A DNA stretch of 64,000 bases from Sophora flavescens (taxonomy: Eukaryota > Streptophyta > Magnoliopsida > Fabales > Fabaceae), in assembly GCA_030762895.1 (NCBI GenBank), contig CM061062.1, forward strand, positions 140,351,104-140,415,103, read 5' to 3'. This document shows positions 1 to 11,936 of the stretch, piece by piece (the first letter of the stretch is position 1; each line of letters begins with the position of its first letter). A program made the position numbers and the translations under genes. The notes beneath the pieces are model-generated. The model was not told the DNA's origin and did not search any database. It saw nothing but the letters and a program-made list of their open reading frames with translations.

Positions 1-728
1 ACTTTCTTTCCTCCTTTGTGTATAACCAAGCTTTTGTCCAGTAATAAAGTTGTCATCGTACAGATCGTTTGCAATTCCAATTGTACTATTTGCTTTTTGT
101 ATTTCCTTGATAGTACTGTGAAATTTCTCACAAAGGAGCAAGGCATTAACTAGATAAAATAATTATAAAGAACATATATTCCATTGAAATAAATTCAATG
201 TGGTCCAGACTGCATTAAATCACATTCAAGGTAGTAAAGATATAGAAGATGTAAAACCGTCTACAGGAACTCAGTTTTAGAATGCGTCTACATAAGGTTT
301 TATTATGCTCGTCCACTGATGCGGCAGAAGCGCTCGTTCACACAAGTCTTTGGACTTGCTAAGTCTTTAGAGAAACTCTGTCCAATGACATGGTACTGCG
401 GACGTCTACTGAATTTTAGTTAGGCACTATGGATGTCTACTTGAGTTTTAAGGAGAGCACTCGTCTGCTGACGTGACTACTATGGACGTCTACAGAGATA
501 TAGTTAGCCGTCTACTTAATGATTAACATATAAACAATTTAAATAACCTTTGGACGAATAACTCTTTGCAAGAGTCCAAGCAGTGTATACCTTATATTAT
601 TTTGGATATTCCTGCATAAACTGAAATCACTTGTTAGATCTCAACTAACACTTTGCCAAGAAAATTTAATCCTTTTGTTAACATCAAAACCTAGAGATTA
701 ATAAACCAGAACCACTTTGGTTCCAACA
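1..728 (-). repeat. 3' LTR of the SIRE-like copia element (partial)
   Basis: Nearly colinear with 49369-50111 and ends in TTCCAACA, the same edge as the right LTR. The window starts inside it, so about half of a 1.5-kb LTR is present. It contains repeated GGACGTCTAC-like blocks around 390-520. Confidence 0.9.
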
Positions 729-730
729 AT

Positions 731-745
731 CTCACCTTTTTTTAT
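731..745 (-). other. Polypurine tract of the SIRE-like copia element
   Basis: On the minus strand a run of A followed by GGTGAGAT lies directly against the LTR start TGTTGGAACC. This is the expected position and composition of a plus-strand priming polypurine tract. Confidence 0.75.
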
Positions 746-1203
746 GATCACAAAAACTAATTAAATTAAAGTAGCAAAGTCTAAGAGAGCTTGTAAAGCT
801 CCCCCTAAGACATAACATTCAACAGATCAAAGCAGTTAAGGCATATAAAAACAAGACTTATTTGCAAGATAATATAAGTTATCAAACCAATATAGTAGCT
901 TATCAAACATTTGTGAATAAACAGTTCAAAGCAGTATCAGAGCATAATTTACTTTAGACAAAATTTAGGCATAAGAAGTCAAGGCAATGTATCATCAAGA
1001 TGAATAGATTAAACTTATGCATATGCAGACAAAACATGTTTAAAAAAACTGTATAAATTTAGTCTTTCCTTTCTCCCCATTTTTTGTCATCAGACAAAAA
1101 GGTAAAATGAGTGGACCATCATAGTCAGCAAAACAGATAAGATAAAGAAAGAAAAGGTTTAGGTAGGAAGAGGTGATGGAGGGGGTTGGTTTTGATTTGG
1201 GTT
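746..1203 (-). other. 3' untranslated region of the copia element
   Basis: AT-rich stretch between the end of the env-like reading frame and the polypurine tract. No coding signal or repeat was recognised. Confidence 0.6.
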
Positions 1204-3325
1204 TTATATTTTCTGAAAATCCATCAATAAAGCTAGCATCTGAGTCACCATTGCATTTGTAGGGGCCAAAGTATCTTGAACTTGCTTCTGTACCCTTTCT
1301 TCAATCTGTTGTGCCATCTGTTCTGTCTTCTCTTCAACTATCTTACCAACCTTATCATCAACAATTCTTCCAATGATGTCCTCAAGATTTGGTGGCAAGG
1401 ATAATTGTCTTGAGCTCTCAGCAGTGTCTGAGACAGTGTCTTGAGCTTGGGCTGGTGGATGAACCATAGCAAGAGCTGATGGTTGAGATGATGTCTTCGC
1501 GGACTCAGCACCTTGCTTAGAAGCACAGACCTCAGCAGACTGCTCGGTCAGAGTTGGCTCAACAGTAGCAACAACAACAACATCAGCTGAAAGAGTAAAG
1601 GTTCAGAAACAGGTCTGGAAAAGATTTCAGCATTTAGCTCAGGGCCTTCTACAATTAACTCTTATTTTGTATGTTCAGAGGATGGGGTTGAAGCTGAAGC
1701 AAAGGCATATTGTAGAATTGGCTCAGGGACATCCTTTGCCCAATGAATAGGAGTGATTTCCTCCACATCTCTGCTGGTATTGGGGAGTGCCCACAGATCT
1801 TTGTAGATCATATGTCTGAACTTAGAGAGTCCACACTTTCCTCTGACTTTGGGAACTTTCTGCTTTTCTTCTTGAGATAGGCCAGAAGAAGAGGCTTCCC
1901 TAGTGCAGTGGATTATGTGAGACTTCCAGAAGTCAGCAGCTATTCTTTCTTCTGTTTTCTCAATAGCTTCCAAGTGCAGATAGTACTCAAACATAGAGTA
2001 ATCAAATGTTTCTTCAGATAAGTCTAGCATTGCAGAATGAGCTTCAGGCATGACTCCTTTGTTTCTTCTGAACTTTTTGTATTTGCCCTTATTAAGATCA
2101 ATCATGCTAAGCCTTGGACAAACAGGGTAAGGAGCAATTCCTAGGTTGGTTTTCTTTCCATGCCTAAGCCAGGTGAATGGAACATAGTATGCAGCTCTGT
2201 CAACTTGGAGATGACTGAACTCCCATTTCAGTATCTCATAGAAAAATTGATCTTGGAAGAAGTCAGTGGCTCTTCCATAGATACTAGGGTGTTTGAACTG
2301 CATCCATTTTGTGTTGCCATCCATGATGATGGGAACATGCTCAGAAGATCTGGCTCTCTTCTCAGGTAGGGTACTCAGCTTGTTCCTTTTTGGGTCAGTC
2401 TGCTATATTGGTATGATATGCCTCTCTACTCCACCAGTGAAGGGGATCAATGGAGGGGTTTTTATGAGGTGAGGGTAAATTTTTTTTCTCGGGAAACGTT
2501 TAAGGGGTAAGTGGGTAAGAAGAGGTCCACGTTGGTTGTGCATTTCTGAGAGAAAGGGTCCTTTGGGAGGTTGAGTGCTTGGATATCTGTTGGTCCAAGG
2601 GTAATCCACATATGGTTCATTTTCATATTCAGCAAGAGGGTACCACCTGGTGAGAGGAGTGTTAGGGTCAATATCAGGGTCAGTTGGTGAGTGTGAAACA
2701 GAGCTTTCCAATCTCTCTTGATCTTGGCCCAATTCTCTGATTTGTTAGCAAAAAGAGTGGATGAAGGTACAATGGGTGGAAAGAGTTGTCTAAGAGGTTT
2801 AGGAAAAGGGGCACCTGGGCAAATTCCATCATCAGTTTGATGAAACCAAGGGTCAGAATCAGGTATAGTTGGTGGAAAGATAGTTTTGATAGGTGTAGGT
2901 TGTGTTATGGTCAATTGATTTGAGGTGCTTTGTGGTGAGGATGGGGTTGTGGTTTGGTTAGTTTGGGTTCTTTGTGGTGAAGGTTGGGGTGTGGATAGAG
3001 TTGGTCTATATACATTATCAAAGAATCCTTCAAGAGGAGAGACACTATCATTCACAGTATTGACAACAGGAGCATCTTCTGCTAAATTAACAGGAATTTC
3101 AGCAGAGATGTTTACCTCAGAGGCTGCAAAGGTCCTTGCTTTCCTTGCAGGTTGTCTCTTCTTGGTAGGTACAGCAGCAGTTTCACTTGCTTTCTTCTTT
3201 TTCAAGATTGTTCCCAGAGGAACATTGTCTTCATCATCATCATCATCACCATCTGAAGGCAGAGCCAGCTTCTTTGCTCTCTTGGGAGCAGGTTGAGGAT
3301 CAGGTTGAGGTGCCTCAGCTGTAGG
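1204..3325 (-). pseudogene. env-like ORF of SIRE-type copia element, second half
   Basis: Continues, on the minus strand, the reading begun at 43140-42202 before the Athila insertion. It starts with a low-complexity part rich in Pro, Ser, Thr and Gln and an acidic Asp/Glu run (about 3325-2700). A conserved globular part follows, with many aromatic residues (about 2330-1662). The C-terminal stretch (about 1467-1204) has heptad-like Glu/Lys/Gln spacing that suggests a coiled coil. The frame shifts between about 2700 and 2500, and there are stops near 2403 and 1660, so it cannot make one protein. The extra ORF after pol in SIRE elements is called env-like; its function is unproven and no clear membrane segment is visible in this half. 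Confidence 0.65.
3321..3325. repeat. Target-site duplication GTAGG (left)
   Basis: The 5 bp before LTR start TGAAGAGTG read GTAGG. The same 5 bp follow the LTR end at 42202-42206 and also precede the solo LTR at 40782-40786. Confidence 0.9.
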
Positions 3326-3548
3326 TGAAGAGTGTTTTTCACCTCATATTTCATTTACATTTTGCATGCATTTTCATATAGTTTAGGCAATTTTTATTTG
3401 ATTTTTGTTAGTTTTTACCTTGGAACGGGTAAGGCGGTTTTGTGGTGTTGTTTTGCAGAAATTAAGGATTAAATGCTCAAGATCAACCATGATGGAGCTT
3501 GCATGAAGATGGGGCTTGAAAAGTGAAGAAAATGAGCCAAACAGAGCC

Positions 3549-3810
3549 CATCAGGACCTAGCCGTGATGACCATCACGGCCATGATCAAGCAAAACTGAA
3601 AAGAAAAGAAGGCAAAAGTCAGAACTGGTCACGGCCTAGCCGTGATGTCCATCACGGCCGTGACATGTCAGCTGAACCAGACCCTTGACAGGCAGAACTG
3701 ATCACGGCCTAGCCATGATGAGAGTCACGGCCGTGACAAACCAAAAATTGAAGAAGCGCCCATGGCAGAACCCGTCACGGCCTGGCCGTGATGGCCATCA
3801 CGACCGTGAC
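3549..3810. repeat. Hairpin-module cluster in LTR of A (4 modules)
   Basis: Four copies of a module of about 36 bp with arms TCACGGCC and GGCCGTGA followed by a second TCACGGCCGTGA palindrome. Spacers of roughly 30-40 bp separate them. Individual copies carry point changes such as CATGATC. The cluster lies in U3, just upstream of the TATA box. Confidence 0.85.
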
Positions 3811-3864
3811 GCGCATTATTTGGATCTGAATTTATGCTAGATTGGGATTTAAACTTCCCTAATC

Positions 3865-3873
3865 TATAAATAA
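3865..3873 (+). promoter_or_regulatory. LTR TATA box
   Basis: TATAAATAA lies about 55 bp after the last hairpin module, with the rest of the LTR downstream. The equivalent in the solo LTR is at 41327-41335. Confidence 0.6.
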
Positions 3874-4734
3874 GGCATCTGGGTAGAACATAGGGACGAC
3901 GACCTTTACCCAAAAAAGACGTTTTCTCTGAACCAGGGGCTGCGTTGACAGCTGTTGAAAGCTTCCATGGAGTTTCTTCTCTCCTTTGTTCCTATTTCTT
4001 TTCTTTTGGCTTTCTCTATGATTATGAGTAACTAAATTCCCTTTTTGTTGGGATTAGATGTAGCTAAACCGAATCTCATGTATTTGCCTTGATTTATTAA
4101 TCTTTATGCTTCTTTATTAGTGTTTGATTCCTATGCTTAATGCTTTTTGTGGTTTGATCATCCATGAATAGATTTGATTTGAAATTGGGAAGTTCTTATC
4201 AATTCTTGATCTGGAATTAATCACCTAGTAAGTCTTGCATCTAGGAATGGATTTTGGTTTATTAGTAATAGTGTAATCCCTACTCTTAATGCAAATTCAT
4301 TAACTAGGCCACCTAAGGAATTAGGGTCTAATTAGGGGATTTAGGCTCTTGTCATCTAAGGAATTAGGACTTGAGTAATCTAGTGGGTTGATTTTAATAT
4401 TTGAAGCATAAATTGGATTGGTGGTCGTAGTATTGCATGAGGCAAAGGTTTAGTGAAGTTTAATCCCAACATCTTTCATCATATTTGAAGAATCCTTCTT
4501 TCTGCATTCCAAGTGTTTGATAAAAATCCTAAAAGAACTTGTTCCTTTTATTTTGTTTATTTTAAATTGACTTGGTATTTAATATTGAGCTCCCTTCCTT
4601 CCAAATACCCGCTTAGATAGTAGTTGATTTGTTACGTGCTAGTACTTGTCTCACTCCTCGTGGGAATGATATCCCTCTTACCTCTTTACTACTTGTACAA
4701 CTCGGTATACTTGTCGAAATTGTCAACAAGTTTT

Positions 4735-4752
4735 TGGCGTCGTTGCCGGAGA
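4735..4752 (+). other. Primer-binding site of element A
   Basis: TGGCGTCGTTGCCGGAGA begins 6 bp after the LTR end. It resembles the tRNA-complementary site usual in Athila elements. Confidence 0.8.
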
Positions 4753-4881
4753 CTTGTGTTTCAATATTAGCACACCCATTTCGATTACTAATTTAAGCAC
4801 AATTTTATTTTTTCTGTTTTATTATTTGTTTCTCTTTGCTATCATTTAGTGCTAACATTCTTGGTCTCTAGGCTTTTGTGC

Positions 4882-5004
4882 ATGCGAGGTACTATCCCTG
4901 TCGACCAACTTCTCTACGATCCTGAAATAGAAAAAACGCTTAGGGAGAATCGGAGTCAAGCAAGACAGCGGAAGTTATTAGCACGACAAGAAAGAGAACA
5001 AGAG
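4882..5004 (+). pseudogene. gag of element A, N-terminal fragment
   Basis: ATG at 4882 opens 41 codons (containing DQLLYDPEIEKTLREN) and ends exactly where element B is inserted. After B and the 5-bp duplication the same frame resumes at 34313 with TSTSQVHQEPLEM. This is a structural gag start split by insertion. The equivalent codon 2 in element B is a stop. Confidence 0.8.
5000..5004. repeat. Target-site duplication AAGAG (left)
   Basis: AAGAG directly precedes the element B LTR and is repeated directly after its 3' LTR at 34308-34312. Confidence 0.93.
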
Positions 5005-5208
5005 TGATGAGTGTAATTTGACCTTATATTTCATGTACATTTTTGCATGCATATTCATATAGTTGAGGCATATTTAGTTTGATTTTGTTAGTTTTTACCT
5101 TGGAACGGGTAAGGTGGTTTCGTGGTGTTATTTTGCAGGAATTAAGGGTAAAATGCTCAAGATTGACCATGATGGAGCTCGGAGAAAAGAAGGCAAAAGT
5201 CAGAAGCT

Positions 5209-5430
5209 GTCACGGCCTAGCAGTGATGCCTATCACGGCCATGACATGTTAACAGAACCAGACCCTTGCTAGACAGAATCTGTCACGGCCGTGACATGAC
5301 AACCTCAACAGGCAGAACTGATCACGGCCTGCCCGTGATGAGCATCACGGCCGTGATAATCCAAAAATTGAAAGCGCGCCCATGACAGAACCCGTCACGG
5401 CCTGGCTGTGATGGCCATCACGGTCGTGAC
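5209..5430. repeat. Hairpin-module cluster in 5' LTR of B
   Basis: Four module positions. The second (5282-5295) is reduced to the bare 14-bp palindrome GTCACGGCCGTGAC, while the 3' LTR keeps the full module at 33243-33279. Confidence 0.85.
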
Positions 5431-5557
5431 GTGCGTTATTTGAACCCAATTCTATAATAGGGCCTCTGGGCATAACAGAAAAGGAGATCTCTCTGGAGCA
5501 GACTTTTACCCTAGAAAGAAAATACGTTCTCTCGGAGCCAAGGAGCTGTTGGACTGC

Positions 5558-5562
5558 ATAAG
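5558..5562. repeat. Target-site duplication ATAAG (left of C)
   Basis: ATAAG precedes the C complex and ATGAG follows it at 17683-17687. The empty site in the 3' LTR of B reads GCATGAGG, so the left copy carries one G-to-A change. Confidence 0.8.
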
Positions 5563-6818
5563 TGATAAGCCTCTGGCTCGACTAGTTTTATAACTAGTAA
5601 GACCATGGCTTTTGTATTAATTACTCGAGTTCAACCTCGTTTTCGCCCAAATTTGGATTTAATTGTCCTCAAGCAGCATTTTGAGTATCTTAAGTAGTTT
5701 TAGGACATTTTAGTTAATTTTGAGTCAAATAAAGCATTTACTGCTATTTCATATTTTCAGGTTAATAAGAAGAGCAAAAAGGGAAGGACTCTTAAAGCAG
5801 AAGCCATCACGGCCAGGCCGTGACACTGGTCACGGCCGTGATGAGCTACCCATGAAGATCAGAGAGCATCACGGCCCAGCCGTGATGACCATCACGGGCG
5901 TGATGAGAAGACCCTGAAAGTCAGAAAGAATCACGGCCCAGCCGTGATACCCATCACGGGCGTGATGAGAGAACCTTGAATAACAAAATTGATCACGACC
6001 TAGCCGTGATGGAGGTCACGGCCGTGACAGATCAGCACCCAAAGTCAGAAGGCATCACGACCGTGATAGACTAGAGTTTGAATGCGCGCCCTTGGCAGAA
6101 TGCGTCACGGCCGTGACGCGAATCCTGATTTATAAAAGGCACCAGGGCAGATGCAAATCAGAGAGAATTGTCACTGTTTACAATATTTTTCAAGGGTTTG
6201 TATTATGTTTTTGATGGAGAACTAATCACCAGGGATTAGTCTGCTGTAATCGGTTTCCGCCGACACTTGAGGTTTCATAATTCCCAATCAATTTGCTTGT
6301 CTCTTTCAATATTATGCTATATACATTGTTTGCTTAATTCAAGTTGTATAGAATAAGTATTGATTAATTTCGATGATTCTATGTTCCTATACCTTGATCG
6401 CATTTTCTTAATTCGCGTGTGTTTGTCGTCTTTGCTTAATTCACGAGAGCTTCAATCCGTTTCCATAATTCGGAAATTAGGAACATATATCTCGTAGTTT
6501 CAATTGCGCTTGTCTAATTGCTGCTACAATCGAAAAGAGATTAGAATCCGCTTAGGGCTTGGAATTTATGTGAATCAATGATAGTTGGGAAACCGAAACA
6601 GCTGATTAATCCTTTCAGCTTATCGATAATCACTTAATTACGTTGTTTTCTTAATCAATTCTTCTTTCATTGAATCTGATCCCCCCACCCACCCCCCAAA
6701 TTGATTTGTAGGTTAATAACAATCCAAGAGTCCTTGAGATACGATACTCGAGTTGTCGTGCCCTAACTACAGTTTTTTTCTAATCACTCGTTTTTGACCC
6801 GTGTGCGACAGTGGGTCA
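5563..6818 (+). repeat. LTR C1
   Basis: Starts TGATAAGCC, ends GTGGGTCA, 1256 bp. It is about 35-50 bp shorter than C2 and C3, mostly because two hairpin modules are contracted. It has a TATA box at 6131-6138. Confidence 0.9.
5805..6117. repeat. Hairpin-module cluster in LTR C1
   Basis: Six module positions. Numbers 5 (6054-6067) and 6 (6104-6117) are reduced to a single 14-bp palindrome, whereas LTRs C2 and C3 keep all six full modules. Confidence 0.85.
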
Positions 6819-8209
6819 AAATTGAGGGAAACAATTGTTTTGTTTTTGTTTTGTTTTCCTTGTTTGTGTTGCTTTGTGTCGTATGTGTGTCGAGTCTTGT
6901 GTCGGTGAGCTTGAATGGGTTCTAATTAAATTCAGCATAGATTGATTGCATGATATTTGTTGACTGTTGATGATTTCCCCCTAGGTTTTGAAAATTGAAA
7001 ATTGATCCCCATGTGAAAAATTGAAAATTAAACTTTGAGATATTCTATTGTGATTGCATGATTTATGATAAGTTTGGGGTGAAGGGATGCACACACTAGG
7101 GATTGAATCTCGGTCAAACAATTTGCGAAAAATGTCTATGTGAGGATTTGAGCCTCCAACATGTTTTTAATTGTGTGAATCACTTTTAAGTTGCACTTTC
7201 CCCGGATTTGCTTGAATCTCTTCATGGTTTGCATGCTTATGTGGTTGCACCAAATTATTTAGGCAATTTTCTTTGAAATAACTACTTGGCCTAAAAGAAC
7301 CATCCCTAATGCATGTTCCCTAGTTAGCTACATTGAGCCTAATAAGCCTATTGTTTCTTGATGACCTTATGTTATAATCCTAAAATCTGGAAAAACCATG
7401 TTAACCCAATCTTAGGATTAGGAGAGCATGGATGCTTAGCAAAACAAGGGTTGTAAGAAACTAAGTTTGGGGTGGCTACAAGGTTTGATATGTCATTCTG
7501 GGTTGAGAAATAGAAAAATAAAGGTTGGAGCCAAAAGGCAAAGGAAAAGGAAAAGGAAAAAAAAAAAGAAAAAAAATAGAGAAAAGAACAAAATGTCAAA
7601 AAAGGGCATTAGAAGAAAAAGGCTGTAGTCACCCAAAGCAAAAAGAAAAATGGAGAAAGGAATTTGAGTGGAAGTTCAATGTGTCAAAATTCTCATGCTC
7701 TCTTAGTTCCTAGGGACTTAAGCCTAGTACCTTTGAATATCCTACCTTTAGCCAGACCCCATTACAACCTTTAAAAGACCTTTTTATGTTGCATGCATGT
7801 TTTCATGGGAACTTTGTTTGAGATGAAAATCAAATTCATGGGAAGTGCTCTTGAAATGTGAAATTGAGTAAAAAGTTGATAGCCTAGACAAATTGAGCGA
7901 ATGAATGAAATATTAAATGCCCTTGTGAGGAAGGCAATTGTTTGAAATTGGTGATCTCTCTTTTGCATGTAACTTGGATCCTCAACTCAGATTACAAATT
8001 GCATGAATGATGGAATTCTCAATTGTTTAAAGCAAATGAATGAGGGGATTGCATTATTGAAAAAGGGGAAAACATTGAAGAAAAAATTGTTTTGATAAAA
8101 TTGCATGAAATTTGTGCGAAATTGGTTGAATCCTTTAAGCTTGCCAAGTTTGAGTCTTTTTGAGTTTTAGTTTGCTTGGGGACAAGCAAAGTTTAAGTTT
8201 GGGGTATTT
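6819..8209 (+). other. Deleted internal region of C: 3' untranslated part only
   Basis: Matches 15034-16377, the sequence after pol in the complete copy, so the primer-binding site, gag and pol are missing. The left junction joins AAA after the LTR to TTGAGGG and then the UTR, skipping about 27 bp of the purine-rich motif seen near 15011-15037. A short lysine-rich open frame near 7525 is only a purine-rich run. No gene is present. Confidence 0.85.
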
Positions 8210-8452
8210 TGATAAGCCTCTGGCTCGACTAGTTTTATAACTAGTAAGACCATGGCTTTTGTACTAATTACTCGAGTTCAACCTCGTTTTCGCCCAAATT
8301 TGGATTTAATTGTCCTCAAGCAGCATTTTGAGTCTCTTAAGTTGTTTTAGGACATTTTAGTTAATTTTGAGTCATATAAAGCATTTACTGCTAGTTCATA
8401 TTTTCAGGTTAATAAGAAGAGCAAAAAGGGAATGACTCTTAAAGCAGAAGCC

Positions 8453-8809
8453 ATCACGGCCAGGCCGTGACACTGGTCATGGTCGTGATGAGCTACCCAT
8501 GAAGATCAGAGAGCATCACGGCCCAGCCGTGATGACCATCACGGGCGTGATGAGAAGACCCTGAAAGTCAGAAAGCATCACGGCCCAGCCGTGATACCCA
8601 TCACTGGCATGATGAGAGATCCTTGAAGAACAGAATTGATCACGGTCTAGCCGTGATGGAGGTCACGGCCGTGACAGATCAGCACCCAAAGTCAAAGCAT
8701 CACGGCCTGGCCGTGATTGGCATCACGGTCGTGATAGACTAGAATTTGAACGAGCGCCCTTGGCAGAATGCGTCACGACCTGGCCGTGATGGCCATCACG
8801 GCCGTGACG
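8453..8809. repeat. Hairpin-module cluster in LTR C2 (6 modules)
   Basis: Six full modules separated by spacers of about 25-40 bp. The last has arms around GATGGCCATC, so the whole module can fold as one long interrupted stem. Confidence 0.85.
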
Positions 8810-8821
8810 CGAATCTTGATT

Positions 8822-8829
8822 TATAAAAG
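8822..8829 (+). promoter_or_regulatory. LTR TATA box of C2
   Basis: TATAAAAG lies 13 bp after the last hairpin module. The same site occurs at 6131-6138 in C1 and 16991-16998 in C3. Confidence 0.6.
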
Positions 8830-9504
8830 GCACCAGGGCAGATGCAAATCATATAGAATTGTCACTATTTACAATACTTTTCAAGGGTTTGTATTATGTT
8901 TTTGATGGAGAACTAATCACCAGGGATTAGTCTGCTGTAATCAGTTTCCGCCGACACTTGAGGTTTCATAATTCCCGATCAATTTGCTTGTCTCTTTCAA
9001 TATTATGCTATATACCTTGTTTGCTTAATTCAAGTTGTATAGAATAAGTATTGATTATTTTCGATGATTCTATGTTCCTATACCTTGATTGCGTTAGTTT
9101 AATTCACGTGTGTTTGTCGTCTTTGCTTAATTCATGAGAGCTTCAATCCGTTTGCTTAATTTGGAAATTAGGAACATATATCTCGTAGTGTCAATTGCGC
9201 TTGTCTAATTGCTGCTACAATCGAAAAGAGATTAGAATCCGCTTAGGGCTTGGAATTTATGTGAATCAATGACAGTTGGGAAACCAAAACAGCAAATTAA
9301 TCCTTTCAGCTTATCGATAATCACTTAATTGCGTTGTTTTCTTAATCAATTCTTCTCTCATTGAATCTGCCCCCCCAAATTGATTTGTAGGTTAATAACA
9401 ATCCAAGAGTCCTTGAGATACGATACTCGAGTTGTCGTGCCCTAACTACAGTTTTTTTTTTCTAATCACTCGTTTTTTATCCGTGTACGACAGCGGATCA
9501 AAAC

Positions 9505-9522
9505 TGGCGTCGTTGCCGGGGA
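9505..9522 (+). other. Primer-binding site of element C
   Basis: TGGCGTCGTTGCCGGGGA begins 4 bp after the LTR end. It is the Athila-type primer-binding site. Confidence 0.85.
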
Positions 9523-9559
9523 CTCTTGTTGTTATTAACAGATTTGTTGATTAATTTCT

Positions 9560-10958
9560 GAATTAGTTCTGGCTACTAGGTCTGGTTGTTCTAACCTGTT
9601 TGATTTCGATCCTGAATTTGAGAGAACCTTGCACACACGCCGTGGAGCAATTCAGGCTAGCACTAGTTCACCAACCAATAGTGATAACATGGCTGATCAA
9701 AGAACATTGAGACAGCTTGCTGCTCCTGATGTTAATTACAATGGTTTGTGTATTGAATATGCTGATGTCGTTGCTCCTTTTGAATTAAAATCTGGTTTAA
9801 TACACTTGTTTCCAAGGTTTAGTGGTCTTGCAGGTGAGGATCCGCATAAGCATCTGAAAGAATTCCAGGTTGTTTGCTCTACACCTTTGAGACCTGAAGA
9901 AATAACAGAAGACCATATCAAGCTGAGAGCCTTCCCATTCTCACTTCAAGGTGCTGCGAAGGATTAGTTGTATTATCTTGAGCCGAATTCTGTTACAACC
10001 TGGAATGATTTGAAGAAGGTCTTCCTAGAGAGATACTTCCCTGCCTCCTGAGCTGCATCAATCAGAAAGGAGATATGTGGTATTAGACAAGGCAATGAAT
10101 CATTGGCCGAGTACTGGGAGAGATTTAAGAAGTTAGTGTCCAGTTGTCCTCAACGCCAGATTTTCGAGCAGCTGCTTATTCAGTACTTTTATGAGAGATT
10201 TCTACCAATGGACAGAAACATTTTAGACGCTGCTAGCGGAGGAGCACTTGTTGATAAGACTCCATCTGCCGCCAAGTCATTGATTGAGAACATGTCACTC
10301 AACTCCCAACAGTTCACAACCAGAAACAATTCTCTCGAGGCAAGGGGTGTGAATGAGGTCCATGTTTCTTCTTCCCACAAAGCCCTTGAAACCAGACTTG
10401 ATGAGCTTACTTCTTTAGTGAAGCAGTTGGCAGTGGATAAAGTTCAAACAGCAAGGTTGTGTGGAATCTGTACTTCTTCTGAACACCTGACCGATACATG
10501 TCCCATTCTGAAAGATGAGTCGGTCACTGATTTGCCTCAAGCATATGCAACCAATATTTACAATCAAGGCAACAATCAGAGCAGATACAACATTCCTGAC
10601 CTTTCCACTAATAAGTACCACCCCAACTGGAGAAACCATCCAAACCTTCGGTATGGAAACTCATCCACACAACAACAGCTGATGTTACCACCACAGAATT
10701 CTCCCCAAGTGACCACCTCTGCACCTTCCGGACCTTCACTAGAGGACCTTGTCAAGCAAATGGCTGCAAACAATCTCCAGTTTCAGCAGCGAACGGATTC
10801 TAGTATTCATGCTTTGTAGACACGGATTGGACAGCTTGCCACTTCGATGAATGCCATGCAGCAAGCTCAAGGATCGAACCAACTACCTACACAACCAGTA
10901 GTGAATCCTAATGTCCCAAATCCTAATGTGAGTGCAATTACCTTGAGATCCGGGAAGA
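9560..10958 (+). pseudogene. gag of element C
   Basis: Structural capsid-nucleocapsid polyprotein region. The frame is open upstream of 9629 (FDFDPEFERTLHTRRG), but no clear ATG was found. The retrotransposon gag domain runs through about 9780-10300 (FSGLAGEDPHKHLKEF, then AEYWERFKKLV). A CCHC zinc knuckle CGICTSSEHLTDTC (CX2CX4HX4C) lies near 10460-10500. A Gln/Asn-rich tail follows. Stops at about 9965 (TAG), 10049 (TGA) and 10817 (TAG) break it; most look like C-to-T or G-to-A changes at Trp or Arg codons. Confidence 0.85.
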
Positions 10959-11936
10959 TTGCAAAACCAGCCCCTGAAAATAAAAAAAATTGTTGAGGTA
11001 GCACCTGAACCTTCTGTTGTTGTTGAGGCTGAGAAAGAGTATGTGCCACCAATTCCCTTCCCGCAAAGAGCACTGAAAAATAAAAAGATTGATGAGGAAG
11101 ACAAAGATAGAGAGATTCTGGATGTATTCAGAAAAGTGGCAGTAAACATTCCGCTCCTTGATGCGATTAAGCAGGTTCCGAAATACGCAAAGTTTCTGAA
11201 AGATTTGTGCACACACAAGAGGAGGCTGAAGGGTAATGAGAGAGTCAACTTGGGACGAAATGTTTCATCCCTCATTCAACCTAGACCTGCACCTGAAATG
11301 GTTACCATTTCAGCCCTCAATCAGGCAATGCCACAGAAATGCAAGGATCCGGGAACTTTTGCTATTCCATGTACCATTGGGGATAGTAAATTCAACAATT
11401 GTATGTTGGATTTAGGAGCTTCTATTAATGTCATGCCTACTTCTGTTTTCAACAATCTTGATCTTGGTCCTTTGGAGCATACAAGTCTTACTATTCAGTT
11501 GGCAAACAGGACCAATGCTCGCTCCATTGGAGTAGTAGAAGATGTGCTTGTTCAAGTCAATGACTTGATTTTCCCTGCTGATTTTTACATCCTGGACATG
11601 GCAGGGGAAATGAATTCAAGCAGATCACCAATCATTCTGGGCAGACCGTTCATGAAAACGGTGAAGACAAAGATTGATGTTGACGATGGAACCATGTCCA
11701 TGGAATTTGGTGACATTGTTGCGAAATTCAACATTTTCGATGCTATGAAGCATCCCTTGGAAGAGCACTCTGTTTTTCAAATAGAGTTGCTCTCTGAAAT
11801 TGTTGATGACACTTATGATGATTTAGTTGCAGCTGCTGATTTTCCATCTATTTCTAGTTTTGATGATGTTTATTCATGTGCCGATTGCACTAACACTGAC
11901 CCTTGTGCTGTTTGTGCTGAGATTGATGCTGCCTAG
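10959..11936 (+). pseudogene. Protease region of element C
   Basis: Open frame of 325 codons. A Lys/Glu-rich linker is followed by an aspartic protease fold. The active-site motif is LDLGAS near 11408, and ILGRPFMKT near 11637 is the second conserved block (ILGRPF). DLGA in place of the common D-S/T-G is usual in Athila-like proteases and occurs in A and B as well. A TAG at 11934 separates it from RT. This is one of the longest unbroken stretches in the element. Confidence 0.85.

Larger units (their letters stand above)
3326..4728 (+). repeat. 5' LTR of Athila-like element A
   Basis: Starts TGAAGAGTG and ends TGTCAACA, 1403 bp. It matches the solo LTR at 40787-42201 (1415 bp) along its whole length and is more distantly related to the LTRs of element B. 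It contains four hairpin modules and a TATA box. Confidence 0.92.
5005..5562 (+). repeat. 5' LTR of element B, segment 1
   Basis: Begins TGATGAGTG and is colinear with the 3' LTR from 32966 up to the C insertion point. The TATA region reads TATAATAG, against TATAAAAG in the 3' LTR at 33414. Confidence 0.9.
8210..9500 (+). repeat. LTR C2 (5' LTR of the gag-pol-containing copy)
   Basis: TGATAAGCC to GCGGATCA, 1291 bp, followed 4 bp later by the primer-binding site. Confidence 0.92.

Noticed and set aside
2925..3296. Plus-strand open frame of 123 codons, repeated at 40380-40757
   Set aside because: It is antisense to the low-complexity part of the copia env-like ORF and shows no domain.
5720..5917. 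Small open frames through the hairpin arrays, also at 16535-16732 and 33004-33213
   Set aside because: They change frame with each module variant and lie upstream of the LTR TATA boxes.
7525..7713. Lysine-rich open frame after LTR C1
   Set aside because: It is translation of a purine-rich run in the 3' untranslated region, and the equivalent in the complete copy (near 15700) is not conserved as protein.
5805..8809. Regularly spaced palindromic repeats resembling a CRISPR array
   Set aside because: The repeats are imperfect, the spacers recur between copies, there are no cas genes, and the arrays sit in plant LTRs.
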